NCBI GenBank assembly: GCA_016712445.1
Contig: JADJRB010000001.1
Coordinates: 496,001 to 560,000 of the forward strand
Direction: 5' to 3'
Length of the DNA: 64,000 nt
DNA from: Acidobacteriota bacterium
GTDB lineage: Bacteria > Pseudomonadota > Alphaproteobacteria > Caulobacterales > Hyphomonadaceae
How positions within the stretch are numbered: position 1 is the stretch's first letter; each line of letters starts with the position of its first letter. Positions 1 through 9,084 of this stretch are shown here, one piece after another. A model generated the notes under the pieces. It did no database searches, had not been told where the DNA came from, and worked only from the letters and a program-made list of their open reading frames with translations. A program made the translations under genes and the position numbers.

Positions 1-162
1 GGAGTCGTAGTAGGACCGGCCGTCCGGGCCTGTATCGTGGCTGCGGCAGGAGGAGTCGGCGGCGAGGCCGGCGATCAGGTCCTGGGCGAGGGTTGCGCAG
101 CCGCCGAGCGACAGGCAACCGGCCAGGAGGACAGCGAGGGCAATTTTCCGGGTGGGTTTCAC
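1..162 (-). CDS. putative lipoprotein, 3' part cut by window edge
   Basis: The minus strand reads from a GTG at 162 through 54 codons to the window edge without a stop. The N-terminus is a typical lipoprotein signal: Lys/Arg near the start, a hydrophobic stretch (IALAVLLAGCLSLG), then the lipobox LGGC with the lipidated Cys near residue 22. Upstream of the GTG is GGAGA at suitable spacing, which supports this start. The mature part seen so far (ATLAQDLIAG, then a Ser/Cys/Asp-rich stretch) is too short to assign a family. It probably reaches the outer membrane or periplasm. The function is unknown and the C-terminus lies outside the window. Confidence 0.6.
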   Translation of the reverse strand, partial: MKPTRKIALAVLLAGCLSLGGCATLAQDLIAGLAADSSCRSHDTGPDGRSYYDS

Positions 163-237
163 AATGCGTCTCCGTGCCCCCGCCGCCAGAAATAACATGC
201 AGGCAAAATCTCGGAAATCGGGAATGCGCACAGCGGT

Positions 238-966
238 CTAGCGGCGCCAGACTCCGCCGCCGCCCTGGCCGCCGTCGGGCAGAAGGTTACGGTGGGGCAC
301 GCCGTAGACGCGCTCGCCGCCCATCGCGAAGGCCATGCAGCCTTCCGGGAAGACGGGCCGGAAGGCGGCGTCGAGCACATTGAGGCCGCCTGCGAAGGCG
401 CCCATCGCGGGCATCACGAGACGGGCACCATCCGAGGCAAAGCAGCGCCGGCGCACGGTGCGGCCGCGGCCTGCGACCTTGGCCACCGGGTGAAGGTGGC
501 CGGAGACTTCGCCGGCCTCGCCTTCCGGCTCGTGGCGGAACACGAGCGGGCCGAGACGCAGCACTTTCGCGGCGCGCCCGCCGAGATGTGCGGGCGGGTC
601 GGGATCGTGGTTGCCTTCGACCCAGACCCAGTCATGCGCGGCGGTCAGCGCCCGGATGCGTTCAGCGTAGGGTGCGGGCAGGCGCGCCTCCGAGCGGCGG
701 TCGTGGAAACTGTCGCCGAGGGAGATGACGATGTCCGGCCGCAGCGCCGCGCACAGGGACTCCACCCGCGCCAGGGTCGCCCCGGTATCGTAAGGCGGCA
801 GCATCTGGCCGGACGAGGCGTAGTTCGAGCCCTTCTCCAGGTGCAGGTCGGAGACGACGAGCAGGCGCTGCGCCTGCCACCAGAGGCCGCCTTCGGCCAG
901 GGGGCTCAAGAGCTCGCCGGCGAGGTGCAGGAAGGTTTCGGAGGGCCGGGCGGCAGCAGCGGTCAT
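238..966 (-). CDS. pdeM: PdeM, DNA-ligase-associated metallophosphoesterase
   Basis: A 242-residue calcineurin-like metallophosphoesterase of the DNA-ligase-associated (PdeM) type. Visible metal-binding motifs in order are SDLHLEKG, GDSFHD, GNHD and a late GHLHP, the classical D-x-H / G-D / G-N-H-D / G-H-x-H series. The frame stays open upstream, but the ATG at 966 gives the usual family length, so I chose it. The helicase gene ends at 1007, only about 40 bases upstream on the same strand, so the two are probably co-transcribed. The family usually sits in a cluster with an ATP-dependent ligase, an MBL-fold exonuclease and this helicase, with a presumed role in DNA damage response. Only the helicase partner is present here. 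Confidence 0.85.
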   Translation of the reverse strand: MTAAAARPSETFLHLAGELLSPLAEGGLWWQAQRLLVVSDLHLEKGSNYASSGQMLPPYDTGATLARVESLCAALRPDIVISLGDSFHDRRSEARLPAPYAERIRALTAAHDWVWVEGNHDPDPPAHLGGRAAKVLRLGPLVFRHEPEGEAGEVSGHLHPVAKVAGRGRTVRRRCFASDGARLVMPAMGAFAGGLNVLDAAFRPVFPEGCMAFAMGGERVYGVPHRNLLPDGGQGGGGVWRR

Positions 967-1006
967 CGGAATCTGATGGCGGCATGCGGGGCGCCGGTCA
1001 ATCCGT

Positions 1007-3493
1007 TCAGCCCATCGCGTCGCGCACGAGGTCTTCCTCCGCCTCGCGCAGCACCGCTTCCATGGCAGAGGCGCCGAAGACGGGCTCGCGGCCGACTTCC
1101 AGCATGACCGGCACGGCGAACGGGCTGATCCGGTCGAGCCGCTGGTGGACGATGCGCCCCTCGACGCGCACCAGCATGTCGGCCAGGCGGCGCACGTCCA
1201 GCAGGCCGGTGGCTGCATCCTGCCGGGCCGCCTGCAGCAAGATGTGGTCGGCCTCGTGGCTGCGCAGCACATCGTAGATCAGGTCGGTGGAGAACATCAC
1301 CTGCCGGGAGTTCTTCTCCGTGCCCGGAAGGTTGCGGTGGATCAGGCCGGAAATGATCGCGCAATGACCGAAGGTGCGCTTCATCAGGGCGCTCTCGGCC
1401 AGCCACTCCTCCAGCTCGTCGCCGAGCATGTCGGGATGGAACACGGCGTCCATGTCGAGACCGCGCATGTCTTCCAGGCCCCAGACCGCCATCGCGTATT
1501 CGCTGGCGACGAAGCCGCTGGGTCGTGCGCCCATGCGTTCGAGACGGCGCGTCACCAGCATGCCGAGCGTCTGGTGGGCAAGGCGGCCCTCGAAGGGATA
1601 GGAGACGAGATAATGCCGGTCGCCGCGCGGGAAGGTTTCGACCAGCAGGTGATCCGCAGGCGGAATGGCCGAGCGCAGGGCCTGGATCTCGAACCATTCG
1701 CGCACGGGATCCGGCAGGCCGCGCCACTGCTCCGGATCGTGGATCATCTTGCGCACGCGGTCGGCGAGGAAGGTCGTCAGCGGAAACTTGCCGCCATTGT
1801 AGGTCGGGATCGCCGGGGAGTCGGACTGGGCGCGCACCACCATCGCGTCGGTGCCGATGATGTCGACGAGGCGCAGCACCTCGCCGGCGAACAGGAAGGT
1901 GTCGCCCGGTGTCAGCAGACTGAGGAAATATTCCTCCATCTCACCGAGCTTGCGGCCTGCCCTCATGGCGCGCTTTTCGCTGCCCGGCTGGCCCGCCTTA
2001 CCCATGAAACTCGCAAGCCGCACGGATAGCATCGGCGCCTCGACGATGGCGCCGACATTCATCCGGTGGGCCTGCTTGTCGCGCGGCGTGCGCGCCGCCC
2101 AGAGGCCATCGCTGCGCCGCACGATGCGGTGGAAGCGGTCATAGGTCTTCAGGGCGTAGCCGCCGGTGGCGACGAAATCGACAATCCGCTCATAGGTCTC
2201 CCAGTCGAGCTCCGCATACGGCGCGGCGCGGCGGATCTCGTCGTGCAGTTCGTCCAGCCGAAAGCCCTCGCCGCAGGCGCGGCCCATGATGTGCTGGGCG
2301 AGAATGTCGAGCGCGCCGAGGCGCGCGCCCTCGCCGTCGATCTCGCCTGCCTCGACGGCTGCTTCAGCGGCGCGGCATTCCAGCACTTCGAACCGGTTCG
2401 TCGGTACAAGGATCGCCTTGCTGGCTTCGTCCATCCGGTGATTGGCGCGGCCGATCCGCTGGATCAGGCGGGCAGCCCCCTTCGGCGCACCCATCTGGAT
2501 GACGAGGTCGACCTCGCCCCAGTCGATGCCGAGATCGAGCGTGGAGGTGCAGACGACCGCCTTCAGCTGGCCGGCCGCCATCGCCGCCTCGACCCGCTGG
2601 CGCTGCTCGCGGGCCAGCGACCCGTGATGCAGCGCGATGGCGTAACCGTCCTCGTTGGCGGACCAGAGTTCCTGGAACAGGAGCTCGGCCTGGCTGCGCG
2701 TGTTGACGAAGACGAGCGACATCTTCGCCCGCCCGATCGCTTCATAGACTTCCCGGACGGCGAAGCGGCCGGAATGGCCGGACCAGGGAATGCGCTCCCG
2801 CGAGATCAGGGTATCCACATCCGCCTTGACCCCGCCTTCGGCCGTGATGACACGCGCCGACGGCGCCAGCCAGCGGGCGAGCGCCTGCGGCTCGCGCACC
2901 GTGGCGGAGAGACCCACGAAGCGGCAGCGGGGCGCCCAGGTCGCGAGGGTGGCGAGGCCGAGCGACAGGAGGTCGCCTCGCTTCGACGGCGCGAGCGCGT
3001 GGATCTCGTCGATGATGACGCAGCGCAGGTCGGCAAAGAAACTGGCCGCATGGTCGGAGGCGATCAGTAGGGCGAGCTGTTCGGGCGTCGTCAGCAGGAT
3101 GTCAGGCGGGGTCTTGCGCTGGCGCTGGCGGACATGGGTGGGCGTGTCGCCGGTGCGCGTCTCGATGCGGATGTCGAGGCCGAGTTCGCTGACCGGCGTC
3201 ATCACATTCCGTTGAACATCCGCTGCCAGCGCCTTGAGCGGCGATATGTAGAGGGTGTGGAGGGCAGGCACGCCCGAATTGGTTGCGCCGCGTTCAGACA
3301 GCTCGATTAGACTGCCCAGAAATCCCGCAAGGGTCTTGCCGCCGCCGGTGGGCGCAATCAGGAGGGCGCTGTCGCCCGCCAGCGTCGTTTCGGTCAGCGC
3401 CAGCTGGTGCGGCCGCGGCGACCAGCCACGGGCGGCGAACCACCCGTCGAAGGCGGGCGGCAAACGAAAGGAAGGCGGCAGTGTATCGGCCAT
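1007..3493 (-). CDS. DNA-ligase-associated DEXH-box helicase (Lhr-like)
   Basis: An 828-residue superfamily 2 helicase of the DNA-ligase-associated DEXH type, a short relative of Lhr. Seen: a Q-motif-like region (W-x-P-R-P-H-Q), Walker A APTGGGKT near residue 47, DEIHAL (DEXH box), LSATVRE (motif III), a C-terminal helicase domain with QRIGRANHR (motif VI), then a winged-helix/DEAD-associated C-terminal region. I chose the ATG at 3493 (MADTLPP) because the family begins just before the Q motif; the 40 further upstream codons are Arg-rich and unconvincing. It is followed at once by pdeM. Lhr-type proteins act on DNA repair intermediates. A role in double-strand break or crosslink repair here is inferred from the family context. 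Confidence 0.88.
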   Translation of the reverse strand: MADTLPPSFRLPPAFDGWFAARGWSPRPHQLALTETTLAGDSALLIAPTGGGKTLAGFLGSLIELSERGATNSGVPALHTLYISPLKALAADVQRNVMTPVSELGLDIRIETRTGDTPTHVRQRQRKTPPDILLTTPEQLALLIASDHAASFFADLRCVIIDEIHALAPSKRGDLLSLGLATLATWAPRCRFVGLSATVREPQALARWLAPSARVITAEGGVKADVDTLISRERIPWSGHSGRFAVREVYEAIGRAKMSLVFVNTRSQAELLFQELWSANEDGYAIALHHGSLAREQRQRVEAAMAAGQLKAVVCTSTLDLGIDWGEVDLVIQMGAPKGAARLIQRIGRANHRMDEASKAILVPTNRFEVLECRAAEAAVEAGEIDGEGARLGALDILAQHIMGRACGEGFRLDELHDEIRRAAPYAELDWETYERIVDFVATGGYALKTYDRFHRIVRRSDGLWAARTPRDKQAHRMNVGAIVEAPMLSVRLASFMGKAGQPGSEKRAMRAGRKLGEMEEYFLSLLTPGDTFLFAGEVLRLVDIIGTDAMVVRAQSDSPAIPTYNGGKFPLTTFLADRVRKMIHDPEQWRGLPDPVREWFEIQALRSAIPPADHLLVETFPRGDRHYLVSYPFEGRLAHQTLGMLVTRRLERMGARPSGFVASEYAMAVWGLEDMRGLDMDAVFHPDMLGDELEEWLAESALMKRTFGHCAIISGLIHRNLPGTEKNSRQVMFSTDLIYDVLRSHEADHILLQAARQDAATGLLDVRRLADMLVRVEGRIVHQRLDRISPFAVPVMLEVGREPVFGASAMEAVLREAEEDLVRDAMG

Positions 3494-3593
3494 GGACTTG
3501 ATTAAACTACCGCAAGACGCGCGGCCTGCCTCTTCCCTTTTTGCGGCGCCGCGAACACGTACCTTCCAGACACCCTCATCGCCGGAACCCCGC

Positions 3594-4256
3594 ATGCGCC
3601 GCTTCGCCCTCATCGCCCTGGCCGCCCTCGCCGTTTCCCTGCCCGCCTCGGCCGACGCCGTGCTGGAAAAGGCCAGGGCCGTGTCGAAGGCCGGACCGGC
3701 CTATGTGTTCGATGTGCATTTCAATGACGGCGTGGACCAGTTCCTGATGACCGTTGACCAGAGCCGGCCGAACGGCCAGCGCGTGGTGAAGTTCAGCCCC
3801 TCGGTCGACTCGCTGAAGGGCGCGTCGGCCAAGAAAGCGGACAATCTCGTCAAGCGCACGGCCGGCGACATCTGGTGCAGCAGCTTTGCCGAGAACATTC
3901 CCGCCGACGCGCGCCGGATTGCCGAGAGCGCGTCCAGCGCGACCTACAGCTTCACGCCGCTGCCGGGCACCCAGAAAGGCGACGTGGCGAAGGCCTACAA
4001 GTACTTGAAAGCCAGCGCCACGATCGACAAGGTGACAGGCGCGATCCTCTCCTATGAGATGGCGGCGCCGAAGGCCTTCAAGCCCTTGCCGGTGGCGAAG
4101 GTCGACAAGCTGACGCTGAAGGTCGCCTGCAAGCCGGCGCCGGACGGGCGGACCTATGCCGACTCGTTCGATTTCGACCTGAAGGGCTCCGCCCTGATGA
4201 AATCGCTCGACCGGTCCGAGACCCGCCGGATCACCAACCTCAAGCCGGCCGCCTGA
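3594..4256 (+). CDS. exported protein of unknown function
   Basis: A 220-residue protein starting at ATG 3594, divergent from the helicase with about 100 bases between. Residues 1-20 form a clean signal peptide (RRFALIALAALAVSLPASADA), so the product is periplasmic or secreted. The mature part is a beta-rich domain with many Lys and Asp residues, ending in DLKGSALMKSLDRSETRR. A single Cys pair may form a disulfide. I do not recognise a family. The frame is open further upstream over the helicase gene, but that part has no signal sequence and is rejected. The following gene on the same strand is also exported, but the 113-base gap and a separate strong ribosome site suggest independent expression. 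Confidence 0.7.
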   Translation: MRRFALIALAALAVSLPASADAVLEKARAVSKAGPAYVFDVHFNDGVDQFLMTVDQSRPNGQRVVKFSPSVDSLKGASAKKADNLVKRTAGDIWCSSFAENIPADARRIAESASSATYSFTPLPGTQKGDVAKAYKYLKASATIDKVTGAILSYEMAAPKAFKPLPVAKVDKLTLKVACKPAPDGRTYADSFDFDLKGSALMKSLDRSETRRITNLKPAA

Positions 4257-4369
4257 AGGACCGGGGAGCGGGGAGCCGGTCAGGCCCTGTTCACATTTGC
4301 CAATTCACAGCTTGAACCAGAGGGTTCCGCCGCCTTAAACGGAACGGATCCAAACTGGGGGACGCTGTC

Positions 4370-6241
4370 ATGTCGCTATTCCTGAAATTCCGCGCCGCGG
4401 CCTGCTCGGCGGCCCTGCTCGCCGCCAGCTGCACGACGCCGTCAACCGGCGGCACGGCCGAACCCCTGTCGCTGGAAGCGGCGACCGAGGCGATGTTCGC
4501 CGATGCGCTGGAACGGCCCGCCGCTGCGTCTGCGGCGTTCGATGCGGAGAAGCTGAAGGCCTTCGCCGGTGACAGCGCGGCCATCACCTGGTCGGCCGCC
4601 GGCCCGGACAAGGCCAGCGGTGCCTACAAGCTCTCGGACGTTCGCATGGAGATCCTTGGCGAGACGCCGTACACTTTCCTCACGGCCAATGAAGTGCTGC
4701 TCTGGAACGCCGATCTCGGCGCCGTCGAAGACCGCCTTGCAGGCAAACGCCTCGGCGAGACGCTGAAACTGTTCGACCGGATCGAGATGTCCGGGGTGGA
4801 GTTCGACCTGTCGGACTACATGAACGCGGTCGAATCGGCGGCGGCGGAAGCCTTGCCGGACAGCGACGTGGCACTTGTGGCCTATGACGGCTCCACCATG
4901 AAGGTGGACCGGGTGATCTTCGGCGCGATGACGCTGCACCCCTGGACGTTTGCGCCCAACGAAGACGGCGATGACGGCGTCGAGGCAATCCGCCTCATCT
5001 CGGCGCTCCTGCGCAGCGTGTCGCTCGAAGACATGGTGTTCCTGGATGCCGTCGTGAACCAGCAGATTTCCGAAGACGGAATCGAGGGCCGCGTCGACAC
5101 GGCTTACGCGCGCAACATCGTGCACGGCTATGACCGGGGCAACATCGCCGCCCTGGTGACTACGGGCACGACGTTCACCGGCACGATCCCGGTGCCGGAT
5201 GTCGACGCGGAGGCCGTAGAGGGCGCCGCGCCGCTGGCAATGCAGACGATCGAGATGTCCGGCGGATACGGCTATTCCTCCTGGTCGGGACTGGAACTCG
5301 CAAACCTGCTGGCCTGGGGCGAGAAAGGCCAACTGCCGCCGATCACAGAGCGCGACCTGATGAACCTCGGCGGCGGCACGCTGCTCGACATGAACCTCGC
5401 TATCGGCGGCCAGTCGCTGTTCGATGTCGGCCGCGTCGACTATGCGATGGACGGGTTCACCTGGTTCATCCCGGGGCGGATCACCGCCTCGCACGAGGAC
5501 GCCTCGGTTGATTTCACGGGCTTCCTGAAGTTTGCAGAATCCCTTGGAGGCGACGCGCCGCAAGCCGAAGGCGAGCCGTCGATTGCCGACATCATCGGCG
5601 TGCTTGAGCGCACGGGACTGGGCAAGCTTTCCGGGGACGGATCGTTTGCGCTGACCTGGGACAGCAAGACCGGCGCTTCGGTGCTGGAATCCAAGGGCGT
5701 CACAGACAACCTCTTCGACGGCGTGACGCGGTTCGACTTCGTGTTGCCCGCCTATGCCAGCCTGGTGCCCGCCTTCGAAGCCGACGGCGTCACGCCGAAG
5801 GAGGGCGCCATGGCCGATCTGTTCGAGCAGCAGACCGCGTTTGCGGGCGCCCGCTATTCGATCACCGACCTTGGCGGCCTGAACGCGATCTCATCCCTGA
5901 TCATCGAAATCGCCAAGCTGCCCGGCGCCGATCCGTCGATGGCAAACTTTGCGGAATCAACGCCGGAGGGCCTGCGCGCCTTTGCGTCCGGCATGTTGCT
6001 GTTCGGGGGCGGCGCCGTGTCTTCGGAAGTGCCGCAGGCGAATGCCTGGATCAGCAGCTTGTCGAAGTTCGTCACCGATGGGGGCACGTTCGAATTCGTC
6101 GCGGCGCCGAAAAAGCCGCTCAAGCTGGAAGACTTCACCGGCGCTGGCCCGGATGCCGGCATGGTCGAATCCCCGAGCAATGCCGAGATCGTCGACCTGC
6201 TGGGCATCACGGTCACGCATACCCCGCCGCCGAAACCCTGA
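4370..6241 (+). CDS. large putative lipoprotein of unknown function
   Basis: 623 residues, with an N-terminal signal (LKFRAAACSAALLAASC) that ends in a lipobox-like AASC at residue 21, so probable lipidation. GGGGGA lies about 7 bases before the ATG. The body repeats a pattern of acidic beta-strand-like segments such as EIDRIEMSGVEFDLSDY and MTLHPWTF, reminiscent of large periplasmic surface proteins, but no catalytic motif is visible and I do not recognise a family. It ends in a proline-rich tail (HTPPPKP). The neighbouring serine hydrolase gene converges on it with a 9-base gap. An envelope location is supported; the function is unknown. Confidence 0.72.
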   Translation: MSLFLKFRAAACSAALLAASCTTPSTGGTAEPLSLEAATEAMFADALERPAAASAAFDAEKLKAFAGDSAAITWSAAGPDKASGAYKLSDVRMEILGETPYTFLTANEVLLWNADLGAVEDRLAGKRLGETLKLFDRIEMSGVEFDLSDYMNAVESAAAEALPDSDVALVAYDGSTMKVDRVIFGAMTLHPWTFAPNEDGDDGVEAIRLISALLRSVSLEDMVFLDAVVNQQISEDGIEGRVDTAYARNIVHGYDRGNIAALVTTGTTFTGTIPVPDVDAEAVEGAAPLAMQTIEMSGGYGYSSWSGLELANLLAWGEKGQLPPITERDLMNLGGGTLLDMNLAIGGQSLFDVGRVDYAMDGFTWFIPGRITASHEDASVDFTGFLKFAESLGGDAPQAEGEPSIADIIGVLERTGLGKLSGDGSFALTWDSKTGASVLESKGVTDNLFDGVTRFDFVLPAYASLVPAFEADGVTPKEGAMADLFEQQTAFAGARYSITDLGGLNAISSLIIEIAKLPGADPSMANFAESTPEGLRAFASGMLLFGGGAVSSEVPQANAWISSLSKFVTDGGTFEFVAAPKKPLKLEDFTGAGPDAGMVESPSNAEIVDLLGITVTHTPPPKP

Positions 6242-6250
6242 TACGGGCGA

Positions 6251-7768
6251 TCAGGTCGGCGGCTTGCCGACAACCCGGCGCGGCGCCTTGCGGGCTTCGG
6301 CGTCGGCGGCCTCGGCAGCCGAGGCGGCCTCTGCCGACGCGCGCTCGCTCGCCCGCACGGCATCTGCCGCCTGCAGCGCCGTGACGAGGTCAGCCGTGAA
6401 ACGTTCGATGTCGAACTGGGCGCCGCCGATCACGTCGAAACCCTGGCGCACGATGACGGCATTCAGCGACGGGATGATGACGACATACTGGCCCCGGTTG
6501 CCGGCGGCGTAGTACGTATCGGCGGGCACGCCGGACACGTTGTTCATCAGCCAGAACTGCGCGCCGTATCCACGGCCATCGCCCGGCTGGGCCGGTGCGG
6601 GTGTGCTGACGAATTTCACCCAGTCCTCCGGCAGCAGGCGCTCGGTGCCCCACATGCCGTTCTGCAGGTAGAGCTGGCCGATGCGCGCCAGATCGCGCGC
6701 CGTGGCCCAGACCTGGCTCGACGAAATGAAGTCGCCATTCCAGTCGATCTCCATCGTCGTGTGCATCGCGCCGATCTTGTGCAGGACGCTTTCATACGGG
6801 AAGCGGTGGAAGAGGTTGTCGTCCTTCATCGCCTCGCGCAGGGCATGCATCGCGATCAGCGTGTCATTGTTGGCATACTTGAAGCGCGAGCCCGGCTTCG
6901 CCTCGAGCGAGGCCGCGGCAGCCGTGTCGATGACGCGGGCGCCGCCGAAATACAGCTTGTCGGTGCGCGATCCGTTGTCGCCGCTGTCGAGGCCGCTGGC
7001 CATGTGCAGGAGGTTGCGCAGCGTGATCGCGCGGCGCGGGTCGGCGCCGCTGTTCCAAGCGGCGATCACGGCCGGGTAGTCGATGTCGATCATACCCTTG
7101 CGGCGCGCCGCCCCGATCAGCGTGGCGGTGAGCGACTTGGCCGCCGACCAGGTGCGCACCGGCGTCTCGTGGTCGATGCCCCGATCATAGCGCTCGGCCA
7201 CGACCTGCCCGTCGCGCACGACCACCACCGAGGCGGTGCGGGTGCCGGCGCCGTAACTCATTTCGTCAAACGCGGCGGAGACGGGGGCGTCGAGCCGCTC
7301 GGCCTCCTCGATCTTCAGCTCGATCTTGACATTCGAGCCGATCGCACTGCCCCGGTCCTGTGCCGGCGGCGCGGGCCATGAGGCGAAGCGCGGCAGGAAG
7401 CCGAGCGCGGCGTCCGTCGCGCCGGTGGGCAGCTGGGTGCAGCCGAAGCCTGGCCGGTAGGCGGAGATGCGGGGCGGCATATCGGGCGAATAGGTAACCG
7501 AGACGAGCTGGCGGGCGAGGTCGATGTTGGCGGGTGGCAGCCGGTCGTATTCGCGCTGGAAGTCCGGATAGATGCCGGAGAGTTCGTTGCGCTCGATTTC
7601 CGCCAGGGTCTGGCCGGCGACGAAGGTGCCCGAGCAGATGAAGGCGGCTTTCCAGCCAGCCGCCTGCGCCGCTTCGGTGGCCTCGGTTGTACCGCCTTCC
7701 TGGGCAGCGGCGAACAGGGCGGGGGCGGCAAGAATGAGGGCAGCGGCGGCCGAGCGAAGGGTGCGCAT
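6251..7768 (-). CDS. serine hydrolase of the beta-lactamase / 6-aminohexanoate-dimer hydrolase fold
   Basis: A 505-residue exported serine hydrolase. Residues 1-22 are a signal peptide. The class C beta-lactamase-like catalytic motifs are present: S208-A-A-K211 (SxxK) and Y298-A-N300 (YxN). The segment GYGAQFWLMNN near residue 400 is typical of NylB-type family members, where it precedes the third motif. The N-terminal 150 residues carry an extra domain with conserved Cys (FICSGTFVAG, FGCTQLP) often seen in this group. The long C-terminal tail after residue 470 is Ala/Glu-rich. The substrate is not predictable; esterase, amidase and peptidase activities all occur in this fold. It is divergent from the trypsin-like lipoprotein gene with 143 bases between them. 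Confidence 0.85.
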   Translation of the reverse strand: MRTLRSAAAALILAAPALFAAAQEGGTTEATEAAQAAGWKAAFICSGTFVAGQTLAEIERNELSGIYPDFQREYDRLPPANIDLARQLVSVTYSPDMPPRISAYRPGFGCTQLPTGATDAALGFLPRFASWPAPPAQDRGSAIGSNVKIELKIEEAERLDAPVSAAFDEMSYGAGTRTASVVVVRDGQVVAERYDRGIDHETPVRTWSAAKSLTATLIGAARRKGMIDIDYPAVIAAWNSGADPRRAITLRNLLHMASGLDSGDNGSRTDKLYFGGARVIDTAAAASLEAKPGSRFKYANNDTLIAMHALREAMKDDNLFHRFPYESVLHKIGAMHTTMEIDWNGDFISSSQVWATARDLARIGQLYLQNGMWGTERLLPEDWVKFVSTPAPAQPGDGRGYGAQFWLMNNVSGVPADTYYAAGNRGQYVVIIPSLNAVIVRQGFDVIGGAQFDIERFTADLVTALQAADAVRASERASAEAASAAEAADAEARKAPRRVVGKPPT

Positions 7769-7911
7769 CGTGTCAGGTCTCCGGGAGTTTGGGCGCAGAA
7801 TAGGCGGCGCTCACGTGGGGGCAACCCTGCGGCGGCAGTTTCCAACGCCGTCCTTGACCCCGGATGGGGCGCCAGCGTTAATGCGGCTGACTTTCAGAAG
7901 GGAGGCCGTCC

Positions 7912-9066
7912 ATGAAACCCGCTCAATTGCTGGCCGCCGCCGCGTTCGCCGCCCTGCTGGCTGGCTGCGACCAGGTCAGGCTGCCGGGCGCCGGCGAAGA
8001 CATTGCCGCGGACAAGCCTGCCAGCGCCGAGCCGGCCGCTGCGTCCGGCGACGCCGTGCTGGCCGATACCCAGGTCGAAACGAGCACTGTCGAGATCGAC
8101 CCCGGCGAGCTGGAAACGCCGACGGTCGACCGCGACGATGCGGGTCCGGATATCGCGCCTGACGAGGCCGATGCGGAAACCGCATCCGCAGCGCTGCCGG
8201 CCGTCGATCCGCTCACCGTCCTGAACGCGGCCGCATGCGGCCTGCCGGTCGGCGCCGCGCCCACCCCGACCGTCGCTTCCGTGGCCGGCGCGACGCAGCT
8301 TGAGGAACCCGTCGCCGGCGCCGAGGCCGTGAACGCCCTCGCGGCCACGCTGGCCGCCTACCCCGGCATCGTGAAAATCGAGCCGCGCCGGGCCGACCCG
8401 ACCGGGCTGGTGACGAGCGGCCATTGCAGCGCCGTGCGCATCCGCGCCAACTGGTTCGTCACGGCAGCGCACTGCGTCGACCAGCCCTATGACGAAATCC
8501 GGATGATCGGCGATGCCGCAAACCTGCGCAGCCCGGCCGCCCGCATGACCAGCGCCACCACCACGATCTGCCATGGCGGTTATCTGGGTACGGACAATGC
8601 CTATTCGAACGACATCGCCCTGATCCGCCTGTCACCCGAGCAGGCCGCCGCGCTCGTCAACGTGCCCGTGGCGCGCATCGGCGCCACGCTCCGGCCGCTC
8701 GCGCCGGTCAACTATCCGCTGGCCGAGATGGCAGGCTGGGGCCTCACCCGTTTCGGCGGCCAGCTGTCGAACGACCTGCTCTATACAGCGCTGGACATCA
8801 AGGCGGTCGGCCCCGCCGCCATTGCCGTGTCGAGCCATGGCGGCGCCGGCCCGTGCATCGGAGATTCCGGCGGCCCGCTCTATGTGACCGAGGAAGACGG
8901 CTCCAAGACCGTCATCGGCATCCTGTCGGTGGTCGAGCAGAACAAGGCCACGGGGCAGTTCTGCGCCGGCGACTATGGCGGGCGCTATACCAACCTGCAG
9001 GGCTATACCGGCTGGATCGATTCGGTGATCGCGCTGTGCGAATCCACGCCAGACGCCTGCACCTGA
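7912..9066 (+). CDS. trypsin-like (S1) serine protease, lipoprotein
   Basis: 384 residues. Residues 1-19 form a lipoprotein signal ending in LAGC (lipidated Cys19). Residues 20-140 are an Ala/Glu/Asp-rich, probably disordered linker that would hold the protease off the membrane. The S1 protease domain covers about 145-380 with the full triad: H187 in TAAHC, D234 in NDIALIRL and S319 in GDSGGP. Cys pairs flank the His and Ser motifs, as expected for an oxidised periplasmic protease. A GGGAGG ribosome site precedes the ATG. It is probably an envelope or surface protease; the target is unknown. The next gene starts 18 bases downstream, so they may be co-transcribed. Confidence 0.88.
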   Translation: MKPAQLLAAAAFAALLAGCDQVRLPGAGEDIAADKPASAEPAAASGDAVLADTQVETSTVEIDPGELETPTVDRDDAGPDIAPDEADAETASAALPAVDPLTVLNAAACGLPVGAAPTPTVASVAGATQLEEPVAGAEAVNALAATLAAYPGIVKIEPRRADPTGLVTSGHCSAVRIRANWFVTAAHCVDQPYDEIRMIGDAANLRSPAARMTSATTTICHGGYLGTDNAYSNDIALIRLSPEQAAALVNVPVARIGATLRPLAPVNYPLAEMAGWGLTRFGGQLSNDLLYTALDIKAVGPAAIAVSSHGGAGPCIGDSGGPLYVTEEDGSKTVIGILSVVEQNKATGQFCAGDYGGRYTNLQGYTGWIDSVIALCESTPDACT

Positions 9067-9084
9067 CCTGACCGAAGAGCATCC

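Noticed and set aside
3255..3593. 5' extension of the exported-protein gene at 3594
   Set aside because: It overlaps the helicase start and lacks a signal peptide; the ATG at 3594 begins a clean signal sequence.
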